Source: an uncultured Muribaculaceae bacterium (GTDB lineage Bacteria; Bacteroidota; Bacteroidia; Bacteroidales; Muribaculaceae). From it: 53,404 bases of DNA. Under the pieces are notes generated by a model, which had not been told where the DNA came from, searched no databases, and saw nothing but the letters and a program-made list of their open reading frames with translations. The number at the start of each line of letters is the position of its first letter. Within the stretch, counting starts at the first letter, position 1. Positions 11,055 to 19,328 of this stretch are shown piece by piece. The DNA lies in contig CANRCT010000023.1 of NCBI GenBank assembly GCA_947629175.1, positions 1 to 53,404 on the forward strand, in the 5' to 3' direction. The position numbers were made by a program, and so were the translations under genes.

Positions 11055-12413
11055 TTGGATATAGATCCTTTACCAGCCATGGCCGACTCGCTCGGAGCGG
11101 TAGTGTCGGCCTTGCAGCTTAGTTTTCCGGCCAATTTCGGCCTCGACCAGATCATAGCCCTGATAGTGGCTGTCGGCGCCCTGATGATCTCCGGCTTCGT
11201 GTCGGGCAGTGAAATAGCATTTTTCTCGCTTACACCTGAGCAGTGCGACGAGCTCGATGAGACGCCGCGGGGCAAGAGTGCGCTTGATCTTGTGCGCAAT
11301 CCGGAGCGCCTTCTCGCTACGATACTGATAGCCAATAATCTGGTCAATGTGACAATAGTCATACTCTGCAATTATGCTCTCGGCCCGGTGTTTCAGGGCA
11401 TGGCGGCGTGGCTCAGCTTCCTGTTGCAGACAGTCATACTGACGTTCCTCATATTGCTGTTCGGCGAGATATTGCCCAAACTGATAGCAAATTCCGACAA
11501 CATGCGGTGGATACGCTTCGCGTCGGGCGGTGTGCGGTTTATGATGGCGGTTTTCAGGCCTATCTCTTCGCTGCTGGTCAGAGGGTCGACGATCGTCAAC
11601 AAGGTAGTGGTGAAGAAGGAGAGCGACGTGACGGCCGAGGAGCTGTCGAAAGCTCTTGAGATCACCGACGTGAAGGCCGGCGACGAAAAGGAGATGCTCG
11701 AAGGCATACTCCGCTTCGGCGACAAGACGGCCAACGAAGTGATGACCCCGCGCGTCGACATGACGTGCGTCGACCTTTCGTCGACTTTCGACGAGGTGAT
11801 GGCCACGGTAGTGGAGTCGGGCTATTCGCGGCTGCCGGCCTGCGACGGCTCGCAGGACGACATCAAGGGGGTGCTCTATGCGCGCGACCTTCTCCCCTAT
11901 ATCGGCAAGGCCGATGCCGACTTCGACTGGCACAAGCTGCTCCGCGAGCCCTATTTCGTGCCCGAAGCCCGGTCGATCGACGATCTGCTTGAGGACTTTC
12001 GCCGGCGTCATATCCACATGGCCATAGTGATCGACGAGTTCGGAGGCACCCAGGGACTTGTCACGCTTGAGGATGTGCTTGAGGAGATAGTCGGGGATAT
12101 CAACGACGAATACGACGATGAGGAAAAAACCTATCGCCGTCTCCCCGACGACACATTCATTTTCGAGGGAAAGACGCTCCTCGGCGACTTCTTCCGCATA
12201 ACCGGTCTCGACGAGGCCGACTATGCCGACGTGGCGGCCGACTGCGAGACGCTGGCCGGAATGCTTCTGGCCATCAAGGGAGATTTCCCCAAGGAGAAGG
12301 AGCCGCTCGTCTACGGCCGCTGCCGCTTTCTGGTGCTTGAGATCAACGGCCACCGTATAGCCAACGTGCGCGTCAAGGTGATGCCTGAGGAGGTCGGCGA
12401 CAAAAAGGAATAA
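11055..12413 (+). CDS. gldE: Gliding motility-associated protein GldE (CNNM/CBS/CorC-HlyC type)
   Basis: This is an inner-membrane protein of the CNNM (DUF21)-CBS pair-transporter-associated family, called GldE in Bacteroidetes. The 452 residues show several N-terminal membrane segments (about 25-50, 95-150, with FGEILPKLIA in the family-typical region). A tandem CBS region follows (about 215-335, NEVMTPRVDM and IDEFGGTQGLVTLEDVLEEIVG), then a C-terminal CorC/HlyC domain. The start is either TTG at 11055, giving the N-terminus xDIDPLP that I recall from relatives, or ATG at 11079. The stop overlaps the gldD start by 1 nt. In non-gliding gut Bacteroidales the role is unclear; relatives are linked to Mg/Co transport or lipoprotein function. 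Confidence 0.9.
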   Translation: MDIDPLPAMADSLGAVVSALQLSFPANFGLDQIIALIVAVGALMISGFVSGSEIAFFSLTPEQCDELDETPRGKSALDLVRNPERLLATILIANNLVNVTIVILCNYALGPVFQGMAAWLSFLLQTVILTFLILLFGEILPKLIANSDNMRWIRFASGGVRFMMAVFRPISSLLVRGSTIVNKVVVKKESDVTAEELSKALEITDVKAGDEKEMLEGILRFGDKTANEVMTPRVDMTCVDLSSTFDEVMATVVESGYSRLPACDGSQDDIKGVLYARDLLPYIGKADADFDWHKLLREPYFVPEARSIDDLLEDFRRRHIHMAIVIDEFGGTQGLVTLEDVLEEIVGDINDEYDDEEKTYRRLPDDTFIFEGKTLLGDFFRITGLDEADYADVAADCETLAGMLLAIKGDFPKEKEPLVYGRCRFLVLEINGHRIANVRVKVMPEEVGDKKE

Positions 12414-12985
12414 TGAGAATAGTTACGGCTCTGGCCGCTGTGGCCATGGTGTTGGTCTCATGTGGCGGCCGTGGTGGCGACCATGCGCCCGTGCCGCGTC
12501 CGCGTGCCTATCCCCGGGTGCCGGTGACGGAGGCCTCTTTTCACCGCGCCGATTCGCTGCCGATGGGCTTTGCTGTCAACGACCGGGCCGAGGTGCGCCT
12601 CGGAGGCGACGCCCGGAGCCGGTGGCTCACTATTGTTTACCCCGCTTACGGTGGCGCCGCGATGCATCTGTCGTTCACTCTGTCGGACGATCCCGACGCC
12701 GTGGCCGGCAATCGGCTTGAGCGGATAGCTCTGAATGCCGGTCAGGCGCATGTCAGCGTCAGCGACACTCTTATCGGCAACGGCACTACGGCGGTGGCCT
12801 TTTACCGCGTCGACGAGCCGTCGGTCACGCCGCTTCAATTGCTTGCGCGCCGCAGGCGCCTGACCGTCAGCGGAGCATTGACAGGCTTCGACGCCGCAGC
12901 GTCGCCCGACAGCCTCGCCCCGATCCTCGACGCCATACAGCGCGACATGCTCGCGGGCCTCGACTCAATTATCGTTACTGACTGA
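12413..12985 (+). CDS. gldD: GldD-like lipoprotein
   Basis: A 190-residue lipoprotein; the N-terminal signal ends in a lipobox (VLVSCGG, Cys at residue 17). The remainder fits GldD of Bacteroidetes: a PRPRAYPRVP proline-rich start (residues about 28-38), then beta-rich sequence including WLTIVYPAYGG. GldD is required for gliding in Flavobacterium, but homologues occur in non-motile Bacteroidales, where the role is unknown. The ATG overlaps the gldE stop (TAATG), and the stop overlaps the next start (TGATG), so the three genes are translationally coupled. That gene order is itself strong support for the call. Confidence 0.85.
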   Translation: MRIVTALAAVAMVLVSCGGRGGDHAPVPRPRAYPRVPVTEASFHRADSLPMGFAVNDRAEVRLGGDARSRWLTIVYPAYGGAAMHLSFTLSDDPDAVAGNRLERIALNAGQAHVSVSDTLIGNGTTAVAFYRVDEPSVTPLQLLARRRRLTVSGALTGFDAAASPDSLAPILDAIQRDMLAGLDSIIVTD

Positions 12986-13590
12986 TGCCACAAAAGATCA
13001 AGCATATAAAATCGGACGGTGTGGAAATCAGCATTATCCCGGTCGCAGCCATTTCGCAGCCGATGCACGAGGCCGAGCGGGAGGCAGTGAGCCGCCTGGT
13101 TGAGACTGCGTTTGGCAGCGGAGCGGCTCTGACGCATTCCGCGGCAGGGGCGCCGCTCGTCGACGGTGTGGAGGAGGGGCGGGTGTCGGTGAGCCACGGT
13201 GCCGGATATGCCGCACTCGCAGTGTGCGATGCCGGGCGCCGAGTGGGTATCGACGTTGAGTCGCCGCGCGCACAGCTCCGCCGGGTAGTACGCCGCATTC
13301 TTACCCCCGGAGAGGCTGAGATACTGCCCGATGCCGCGACATGCGACATCGCCCTGCTTCTGCGGATATGGACGGCTAAGGAGGCCGTCTACAAGCTTAC
13401 GCCCGACAACGCCACCCTTACCCTGGGCCAGATCAGTCTGCTGAGTGCCGACCATATGGAAGCATGGCGCTCGGGAGATTCAGTAAGCCTGCAGCCAGGA
13501 ATGACCATACGGTTCATCGCACTGCCGGGTGGCGCACTCCTTGCTGTAGCCACGAAGTCACGCGTCAGGCGCCGAGGAGGTCGCGGGTGA
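12985..13590 (+). CDS. 4'-phosphopantetheinyl transferase superfamily protein (Sfp-type)
   Basis: Transfers phosphopantetheine from CoA to a carrier-protein serine. The 201-residue protein has both signature motifs: VGIDVES near residues 87-93 (Mg-binding Asp) and WTAKEAVYK near 128-136 (Glu/Lys). It is coupled to gldD by a 1-nt start/stop overlap. Its last 26 bp overlap the end of aroB on the opposite strand, so the two genes converge with no room for a normal terminator. The natural carrier protein is not visible in the window. The arginine/glycine-rich C-terminus (SRVRRRGGRG) lies in the overlap and may be a read-on tail. Confidence 0.9.
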   Translation: MPQKIKHIKSDGVEISIIPVAAISQPMHEAEREAVSRLVETAFGSGAALTHSAAGAPLVDGVEEGRVSVSHGAGYAALAVCDAGRRVGIDVESPRAQLRRVVRRILTPGEAEILPDAATCDIALLLRIWTAKEAVYKLTPDNATLTLGQISLLSADHMEAWRSGDSVSLQPGMTIRFIALPGGALLAVATKSRVRRRGGRG

Positions 13591-14632
13591 TGTCGAGGGC
13601 GGCGGCGATCTCTTCGGGCGAGGCGGTGGAGTCGAGGCGCAGATCGCCCGGAGCGGCCAGCAGTGTGAAGTTGATTGCCGACGGGTCGGCGTTTTTCTTG
13701 TCGTGGCGCATGTATTCTATGAGCGCGGGATAGTCGTCGCAATTCAGCTGAGGCGCGCCGTAACGCTCGCGGACGAACGACGCCACGGCATGCAGCTGGT
13801 CAGAGGGGAAGCCATGCTTCATGTGCGATAGCACCAGATCGGCCACCAGTCCGCGGGCAACGGCGTAGCCGTGGGCCAGATGGCGCCCCTCCTTCATGGC
13901 GAGAGCCTCCATGGCGTGAGCCATGGTGTGGCCGAGATTGAGCGCCTTGCGGAGTCCCTTCTCGAACGGATCCTCGTCGACCACGCGCTTTTTGACCATG
14001 ACACTTTTGCGGAGCAGCTGCAGGAGCTTCTCATCGTCGGCGGATTCGCCTACCGGAAATGCGAGGAGTTCGGCCGCGGCCTCCGGGGAGTCGAGCAGTC
14101 CGTGCTTGAGCATTTCGGCGTAGCCCGAAAGCAGTTCCTCGGTGGGGAGGGAGCGGAAGAAACGGGTCGATATGATGACTGCCACAGCCTCCTTAAATAC
14201 GCCGATCTCGTTTTTCAGACCCTCGAAGTTTATGCCTGTCTTGCCGCCGACTGCCGCATCGACCGCGGCGAGCAGAGTGGTGGGGACATTGATGAACTTC
14301 ACCCCGCGCTTGAACGTGGCCGCAGCGAAGCCGCCCATATCGGTGACCACGCCGCCCCCGATGTTGATCACCAGTGAGCTGCGCGAGCAGCCTCCGGCCA
14401 CGAGCCGGCTCCATATCATGGCGAGGCTGTCGAGATTCTTGGCCTCGTCGCCCGCGCCGCACTCTATGACAACGGCGCCGGCCACAGCGCGGCATTCGCG
14501 CGCAAGCGGCTCGACGACAGCGCGGCGCACATTGCTGTCGGTTATGACGTAGACTCCTTTGGGCGTGGCTTCGTCGACTATGGCGTCGATGGCCGCGGCT
14601 ACCTCGTTGTTGAAGACAAGTATCTGGCTCAT
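13565..14632 (-). CDS. aroB: 3-dehydroquinate synthase
   Basis: AroB converts DAHP to 3-dehydroquinate, the second step of the shikimate pathway, with NAD and a divalent metal in the cytoplasm. The 355-residue protein has the NAD-binding glycine motif GGGVVTDMGGF near 92, the active-site stretch PTTLLAAVDAAVGGKTGIN near 117, the metal ligand region GYAEMLKHGLL and the histidine motif NLGHTMAHAME. The length is normal. The start at 14632 fits the family. A TATATTTG -7 box lies upstream on the minus strand (14687-14680) without a clear -33 element. The 3' end overlaps the convergent phosphopantetheinyl transferase by 26 bp. Confidence 0.95.
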   Translation of the reverse strand: MSQILVFNNEVAAAIDAIVDEATPKGVYVITDSNVRRAVVEPLARECRAVAGAVVIECGAGDEAKNLDSLAMIWSRLVAGGCSRSSLVINIGGGVVTDMGGFAAATFKRGVKFINVPTTLLAAVDAAVGGKTGINFEGLKNEIGVFKEAVAVIISTRFFRSLPTEELLSGYAEMLKHGLLDSPEAAAELLAFPVGESADDEKLLQLLRKSVMVKKRVVDEDPFEKGLRKALNLGHTMAHAMEALAMKEGRHLAHGYAVARGLVADLVLSHMKHGFPSDQLHAVASFVRERYGAPQLNCDDYPALIEYMRHDKKNADPSAINFTLLAAPGDLRLDSTASPEEIAAALDITRDLLGA

Positions 14633-14679
14633 TATCGGCTTACGGTTTATGGAATGACAACCTGAAGAGAGATCTGCGG

Positions 14680-14687
14680 CAAATATA
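14680..14687 (-). promoter_or_regulatory. Candidate -7 element of aroB
   Basis: TATATTTG on the minus strand, 48 nt upstream of the aroB start. It matches TAnnTTTG; no good -33 box. Confidence 0.4.
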
Positions 14688-14793
14688 GTGATAATGGCGC
14701 ATACTGTCGCTATTGCGGGATGTTAAGGGGCTGTTAAGCATCTGTTAAAAAATCAAACGACAAACGCGCGGCGGCATGCGGGCTCCGCGGGAG

Positions 14794-14801
14794 TAATTTT
14801 G
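14794..14801 (+). promoter_or_regulatory. Candidate -7 element of the phage-like gene pair
   Basis: TAATTTTG (TAnnTTTG) lies 38 nt before the start at 14840. The -33 region is GC-rich and unconvincing. Confidence 0.35.
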
Positions 14802-14839
14802 CAATCCCGTGACGGACCGGCTGTCACGGCCTAAAATGG

Positions 14840-17023
14840 ATGAGACAGATGAAGAAGAGACGAGAAGTGAGAATAGCGGCTGCGGGAGTGGCCCGGCGCG
14901 GTGGAGCTGTCAGGCGGTGCGTCAACCTGACGGAGGCCCGTCATGGCCTGAAACGCATGATGCCGTTGCCGTCGCTGCCCGCAGGCGATGATGAGGACGG
15001 CAGCGATGATGGAGCGGCGTATTCGTCGGCTCCGGCGTCGTATGCGCCGGTGAGGCTTGTGGCCCGATCCATCGGGAGAATGCAGCGGCAGACCAGAGCC
15101 TTCACTCCTGCCGATGGCGACGCAGGGAGCGACCGGGGAATGGGCGAACGGGACATGGCGGCCTTTTCGGCCATGCTGAGCGACACGTACTGCGGGCTTG
15201 TGGAGGAGGCGGCCGGCGGGGGAGCGCTGCTTCAGCCGATAGCGTGCGGCTATCGGCTGACAGGTCATGACGGGCAGACGCTTTATGAGTCGGGCGTGGT
15301 GTATGCGGGACCGGCCGACGGCGTGCAGCTGTGCGGCGAGCTGCATCCGGCCATAGAGGTGCGGAGCAACACGGATTTCACCATAGCCGGTTTCACTCTC
15401 GGCGCTGAGGCCTACCGTCTGACGGCCGAGATCCCGGAGTATGGCGCGGACGACGGGGTGGCCGAGGTAGAGATCTACGCAGGCGAGCAGCTTCATCCGG
15501 TGGATCCTTCGGAGCGGGCAGAGATCAGGATCGACGGGGCCGGCGGCAGCGAGCCCTCGGTGAGGCTATTTCTTCCGGGAGCCTCCACGGCCATGGCGCC
15601 CGGCTTGCAGCGGCTGACGGCTAAGGCAGCGGCTCTCGCCGCAGGGGGAATGCGAGGCATGAGGCTCGTGGCACGGGTGAGGAGCGGCGAGGCGGCAACT
15701 GTGACTGTCGGCGGAGCTTCGCGCGGCGATGTGGCCGAGGCGATACGGCTTGCCGACGCGGCTGTGGCGCGGGCCGAAGCGGAGGCCCGGCATGCGCGGA
15801 CGGCCGAGGGACGTCTGCTCGCCGCCATATGCAGCCCTAACGGATTCGATGCCCGGCTGGCGGTCAGGTCGGGCGATACGATGGTGATGGGCGGCATCAC
15901 TCCGTTGCGTTTCGGCGGGGTGTCGCCCCTGGAAATGGTGACGGCCCCGGAGGGGAACGACGTGATAGCGCTTCGCGCCACGGTGACAGGCCCCGGATTG
16001 CCGTCGGCAGTCAGCGAGGCTGTGATGACTGGCGATTTCAACGGTCTGCGGCGTGCGCCGCTTGTAGGGTATCCTTCGGCCGACGCTTCGGAGCTGCATA
16101 TCACCGCCACGTGCGGCGGAAAGAACGTGCATTTCGGAGCCATGCTTACGCCCGCGGCCGATCTGAGCCGTGCCATTCATGTCGCCTGCGGTCTGGCATC
16201 GCCTACGCCCGATGATGAGGCCGCGCCGGAATATGCTGATGTCCCTATGGTTTCAGCCGCTGCGAGGATCGACAACGCGCTCGTGGCGTCGGAGAGCGGC
16301 CGGAACCGTCATCCGGTGGCAGCATGTCTGCTCGGCGAGGGCGTGGAAGTGAAGGAGATGGTGATTGCCGACCGCCGGCGCACGTCGGCCGACTCCACGC
16401 GGTGCCGGCTCTATGCCTCCACTACCGACGGCATCTATGGTGCCAGTGCCGATCTTGCCGAAGGTAGACTGACAGCCACCAATCTCACTCCTCTGGTGGC
16501 CGAGGGGCGCCTGACTGCTTCGGGAGATGGATATTATGCCTCGACCGCCGAGGGGGTGGTGGAGCTGACAGGTAGCCAGGTCAAGGCTGTGGAGGGCGCG
16601 AGCCGGTGGAAGAGAGCCGGCCGGGATCCGGCTACAGGGCTTCTGCTGACGGAGGATGCAGCAGGAATGATATGGACTTCCGGCAGTGACGGCACCGAAT
16701 ATATGGCTGACAGGGAGCACCCCGACGAGGTGGAATGGACCGTCGGCGCGGAGCTTTCGGCCGACGAACGTGTGCGGGGCATCGAGCTGCGTATGCGTGC
16801 CTCGGAGTTTCATGGCGAGGTGGAGATTATGGCGGGAGGTAAGCGTACGCTTCAGAGGATATGCCGCGTGAAGGTGGATGGGGAGATATGCCGCCCGCTG
16901 CGGATCGGCAACATAATCTGTCCTGTCAGGCCGTATGTGGAGCTGAGGCTGACAGGGCGGACGTCGGCCGATCTGAGGATATATTCGGCCGCTATCGAGA
17001 CAATAAAAGTGGATGATGAGTGA
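14840..17023 (+). CDS. Phage tail-like protein of unknown function, upstream of a terminase
   Basis: The protein has 727 residues and no motif I can assign with certainty. The first 90 residues are basic then disordered (MKKRREVR, acidic DDEDGSDD stretch). The middle is beta-rich. A short coiled-coil-like segment rich in Ala/Glu/Arg lies near 300-330 (AVARAEAEARHARTAEGR). Near 520-640 there are repeating beta units of the type TDGIYGAS, EGRLTATNL, GDGYYASTAEGVVEL and TGLLLTEDAAGMIW. From memory, similar large proteins with coiled-coil linkers and propeller-like repeats occur in Bacteroidales prophages as tail or host-contact proteins; that is inference. It overlaps the terminase start by 11 bp, so the two are an operon. 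GC content is like the flanking core genes and no decay is seen. Confidence 0.75.
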   Translation: MRQMKKRREVRIAAAGVARRGGAVRRCVNLTEARHGLKRMMPLPSLPAGDDEDGSDDGAAYSSAPASYAPVRLVARSIGRMQRQTRAFTPADGDAGSDRGMGERDMAAFSAMLSDTYCGLVEEAAGGGALLQPIACGYRLTGHDGQTLYESGVVYAGPADGVQLCGELHPAIEVRSNTDFTIAGFTLGAEAYRLTAEIPEYGADDGVAEVEIYAGEQLHPVDPSERAEIRIDGAGGSEPSVRLFLPGASTAMAPGLQRLTAKAAALAAGGMRGMRLVARVRSGEAATVTVGGASRGDVAEAIRLADAAVARAEAEARHARTAEGRLLAAICSPNGFDARLAVRSGDTMVMGGITPLRFGGVSPLEMVTAPEGNDVIALRATVTGPGLPSAVSEAVMTGDFNGLRRAPLVGYPSADASELHITATCGGKNVHFGAMLTPAADLSRAIHVACGLASPTPDDEAAPEYADVPMVSAAARIDNALVASESGRNRHPVAACLLGEGVEVKEMVIADRRRTSADSTRCRLYASTTDGIYGASADLAEGRLTATNLTPLVAEGRLTASGDGYYASTAEGVVELTGSQVKAVEGASRWKRAGRDPATGLLLTEDAAGMIWTSGSDGTEYMADREHPDEVEWTVGAELSADERVRGIELRMRASEFHGEVEIMAGGKRTLQRICRVKVDGEICRPLRIGNIICPVRPYVELRLTGRTSADLRIYSAAIETIKVDDE

Positions 17024-18944
17024 CGAAGGGATAAAGAGGGCGGATTTCCAGACGGCCGACATTGGGGCACTTTTGGCTGAAAACGAGCGCCGCAAGTCGG
17101 GCCGCGCTGCAGTGTATGATCCGGAGAGCGGCGAAGGATGCTGCGGGAAACGTGTGGAGCTTAAACGCTGCCGCAGGCGATGGCTGGTGCCGGAAGAGAT
17201 GCTGACTGACAGCCGCTTCAGTTCGTGCCGCACGGCGCCCGACTACGAGCGGCTCCGCGCCGCGTGCGATTTCGAGTACTGGGCGTGGCGCTGCGTGGAG
17301 ATATCCGACAAGCAGACGGGCCGCATGATCCCTTTCAGGCTCAACCGCCCGCAGCGCAAGCTTCTTGCCGCTATGGAGAGCCAGCGTCGCGCCGGCTGTC
17401 CCGTCAGGATAATACTGCTGAAAGCGCGCCAGTGGGGCGGAAGCACTCTCACCCAGATTTATTTCGCATGGCTGCAGACGGTGGTGGCCGAGGGACTGAA
17501 TTCGCTGATATGCGCGCAGGTGCTCAACACTTCGGGCACTATACGCCGGATGTATGACCGCCTGCTGCGCCGCTATCCGCGACAGCTGTGCGCTACCGAC
17601 GAGGAACACACGATGCTGAAAAAGGGACTTGTGGCGTCGGGCGACGGCGCAAGCACCCGGATGGTCAGCGGCCGAAGGGCTACGGTGACGGTAGGCTCCT
17701 CGTTCGGCCAGGATGCTGTGCGCGGTCTCGACATCAGGCTGGCCCACCTGAGCGAAGTGGCATTCTGGCGCGATACGGAACTGATGAAGCCGGCCGACTT
17801 CGTCAGGGCCATCTGTTCGGGCATAGCCATGCGGCCGCTTACGGCTGTGGTGATAGAGAGCACGGCCAACGGTGTCGGAAATTATTTCCACAAGGAGTGG
17901 CTCCGGGCCAGGGAGGGACTGAGCGACAAGACTCCGGTGTTTGTGGCCTGGTATGAGATAGAGGAGAATGCCGTGGAGGTGACCGATGTCGCCGCGCTTG
18001 TAGGCGCGATGGACGAATATGAGCGCAATCTGTGGCGCCGGGGACTTACGCTCGAACAGATACGCTGGTATCAGCTCAAGCGGCGCGAGGCGGCCGATCA
18101 CTCGAAGGTGATGGCCGAATATCCGACTGACGATACGGAAGCGTTTGTCAACACTGGCTTCGGAGTGTTCGCTCCCGAGCTGGTTGACCGCATGCGGTCA
18201 ACGTGCCTCGATCCTGTGGCCACGGGCGAGGTGGCGGGGCACGCCATGACCGGGCCGGAGGCTTTGCGCGGGATTAAATTTGCCGCAGACGCCCGCGGCG
18301 GCCTGAAAGTATGGGAATGGCCGGTCCGTGAGCGGCAGAGCAGCGACCGGTATGTGGTGACGGTGGATATCGGCGGCCGCAGCGCAGGGGCCGACTGGTC
18401 TGTTATAGCCGTGATGGACCGCGGAGAGGCCGACGGCAGCGGGCCGATGAGGATAGCCGCCCAGTGGCGCGGCCATATCGACCATGACCTGCTCGGATGG
18501 AAGGCCGCCGCGATAGCGTCATTCTACAACGATGCGCTGCTGGTGGTGGAGAGCAACACTCTGGAGACTGAGAGTGCAGGATCGTCGACCTATATCCTGG
18601 AGCAGCTGAGCGAGGTCTACGGACATCTGTATGCCCGCACGCTACGCGACACTTTCAATCCGCAGCGCGAGCGGCGCCTCGGTTTCCACACCAACCGCCA
18701 GACCAAGGGGCTCGTAGTTGAGAGCCTCATCAGGGCGGTCAGGGAGCACGAGTATCTCGAACGCGACCACCTTGCATGCGACGAGATGATGACCTACGCT
18801 CAGCTGCCGGGAGGCGCATACGCGGCGCGCGACGGGTGTCACGATGATGTGGTGATGACCCGTGCGATGGCCGTATACGTGGCCTCTACAGTGCGCCGCA
18901 GTCCGGAGGCTTCATGCGGCTACTTCCGTGAGAGCGGCCGATAG
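17013..18944 (+). CDS. Phage terminase large subunit-like protein
   Basis: TerL packages phage DNA with an N-terminal ATPase and a C-terminal RNase H-like nuclease. The 643-residue protein shows a Walker-A-like LKARQWGGST near 135-145 (R..G.S type seen in many TerL), a Walker B LAHLSEVAFW near 242-252 with the catalytic Glu, and a coupling-like VIESTANGVG near 289. The nuclease domain has VTVDIGGRSAGADWS near 448, LVVESNTLETE near 509 and GCHDDVVMTRA near 608, supplying the three acidic positions. All key residues look intact. There is no small terminase, portal, capsid or integrase nearby, which is odd. The ATG at 17013 is followed by a second at 17016. Domesticated or satellite use is speculation. 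Confidence 0.88.
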   Translation: MMSDEGIKRADFQTADIGALLAENERRKSGRAAVYDPESGEGCCGKRVELKRCRRRWLVPEEMLTDSRFSSCRTAPDYERLRAACDFEYWAWRCVEISDKQTGRMIPFRLNRPQRKLLAAMESQRRAGCPVRIILLKARQWGGSTLTQIYFAWLQTVVAEGLNSLICAQVLNTSGTIRRMYDRLLRRYPRQLCATDEEHTMLKKGLVASGDGASTRMVSGRRATVTVGSSFGQDAVRGLDIRLAHLSEVAFWRDTELMKPADFVRAICSGIAMRPLTAVVIESTANGVGNYFHKEWLRAREGLSDKTPVFVAWYEIEENAVEVTDVAALVGAMDEYERNLWRRGLTLEQIRWYQLKRREAADHSKVMAEYPTDDTEAFVNTGFGVFAPELVDRMRSTCLDPVATGEVAGHAMTGPEALRGIKFAADARGGLKVWEWPVRERQSSDRYVVTVDIGGRSAGADWSVIAVMDRGEADGSGPMRIAAQWRGHIDHDLLGWKAAAIASFYNDALLVVESNTLETESAGSSTYILEQLSEVYGHLYARTLRDTFNPQRERRLGFHTNRQTKGLVVESLIRAVREHEYLERDHLACDEMMTYAQLPGGAYAARDGCHDDVVMTRAMAVYVASTVRRSPEASCGYFRESGR

Positions 18945-18976
18945 CGGGGCGCGCCGCGATGTGTCGCGCATCAGGT

Positions 18977-19007
18977 CTTGCACATGACGCGACAATTAGC
19001 TAATTTT
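18977..19007 (+). promoter_or_regulatory. Promoter of the DUF4886 leader
   Basis: TTG (18977-18979), 20 nt, TAATTTTG (19000-19007). Transcription would begin about 19014, more than 300 nt before the lipoprotein start at 19329. Confidence 0.65.
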
Positions 19008-19013
19008 GCAGCA

Positions 19014-19328
19014 CGGCAGATGACGCCAGGAGTGACGGCTCTGCCAACATATTGTTAGTAAAAGCGTTTCATGCTTTATCCTTTTCCGGAAATCGCCAAA
19101 ATTTCAACAATAGAGGAGAAAGCAGTCAAGAAAACGCTCATGCTTGTCGTGTATATCTACTCCCCGGCAAGGGGTGACTATTGGTATATCCGATAAGGCG
19201 TGGGAGTGGACTGTTTATTCTGTTGTGGGCGTTTGGCGATGCCTCGGAAAAATAAACTGAACATCGTTCCACGCTTTTCTTTATGTCGTAAATTCCGGGT
19301 CTGGGGAACGCATGCCGGTAAACGTATT
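19014..19328 (+). ncRNA. Long structured 5' leader upstream of the DUF4886 gene
   Basis: The 384-bp gap after the terminase holds a promoter and this leader. Direct reading shows several inverted repeats: ATTGTT/AACAAT (19051-19056, 19106-19111), AGCGTTT/AAACGCT (19063-19069, 19132-19138), CTACTCCC/GGGAGTGG (19157-19164, 19202-19209) and TATTGG/CCGATA (19179-19184, 19190-19195). CCCC/GGGG (19162-19165, 19171-19174) competes with the CTACTCCC stem. A 41-codon ORF (19071-19196) runs through the same stretch. I have a vague impression that this sequence recurs in Bacteroidales but cannot verify it. It could be a cis-regulatory RNA, an sRNA or a small coding gene. Confidence 0.45.
19071..19196 (+). 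CDS. Possible 41-codon upstream ORF in the leader
   Basis: ATG at 19071, TAA at 19194-19196. The peptide looks protein-like: it begins MLYPFPEIAKIST, continues with EEKAVKKTLM and ends GDYWYIR. It sits inside the structured leader of the DUF4886 gene, so it may be a leader peptide, a real small protein or a chance frame. Confidence 0.3.
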   Translation: MLYPFPEIAKISTIEEKAVKKTLMLVVYIYSPARGDYWYIR

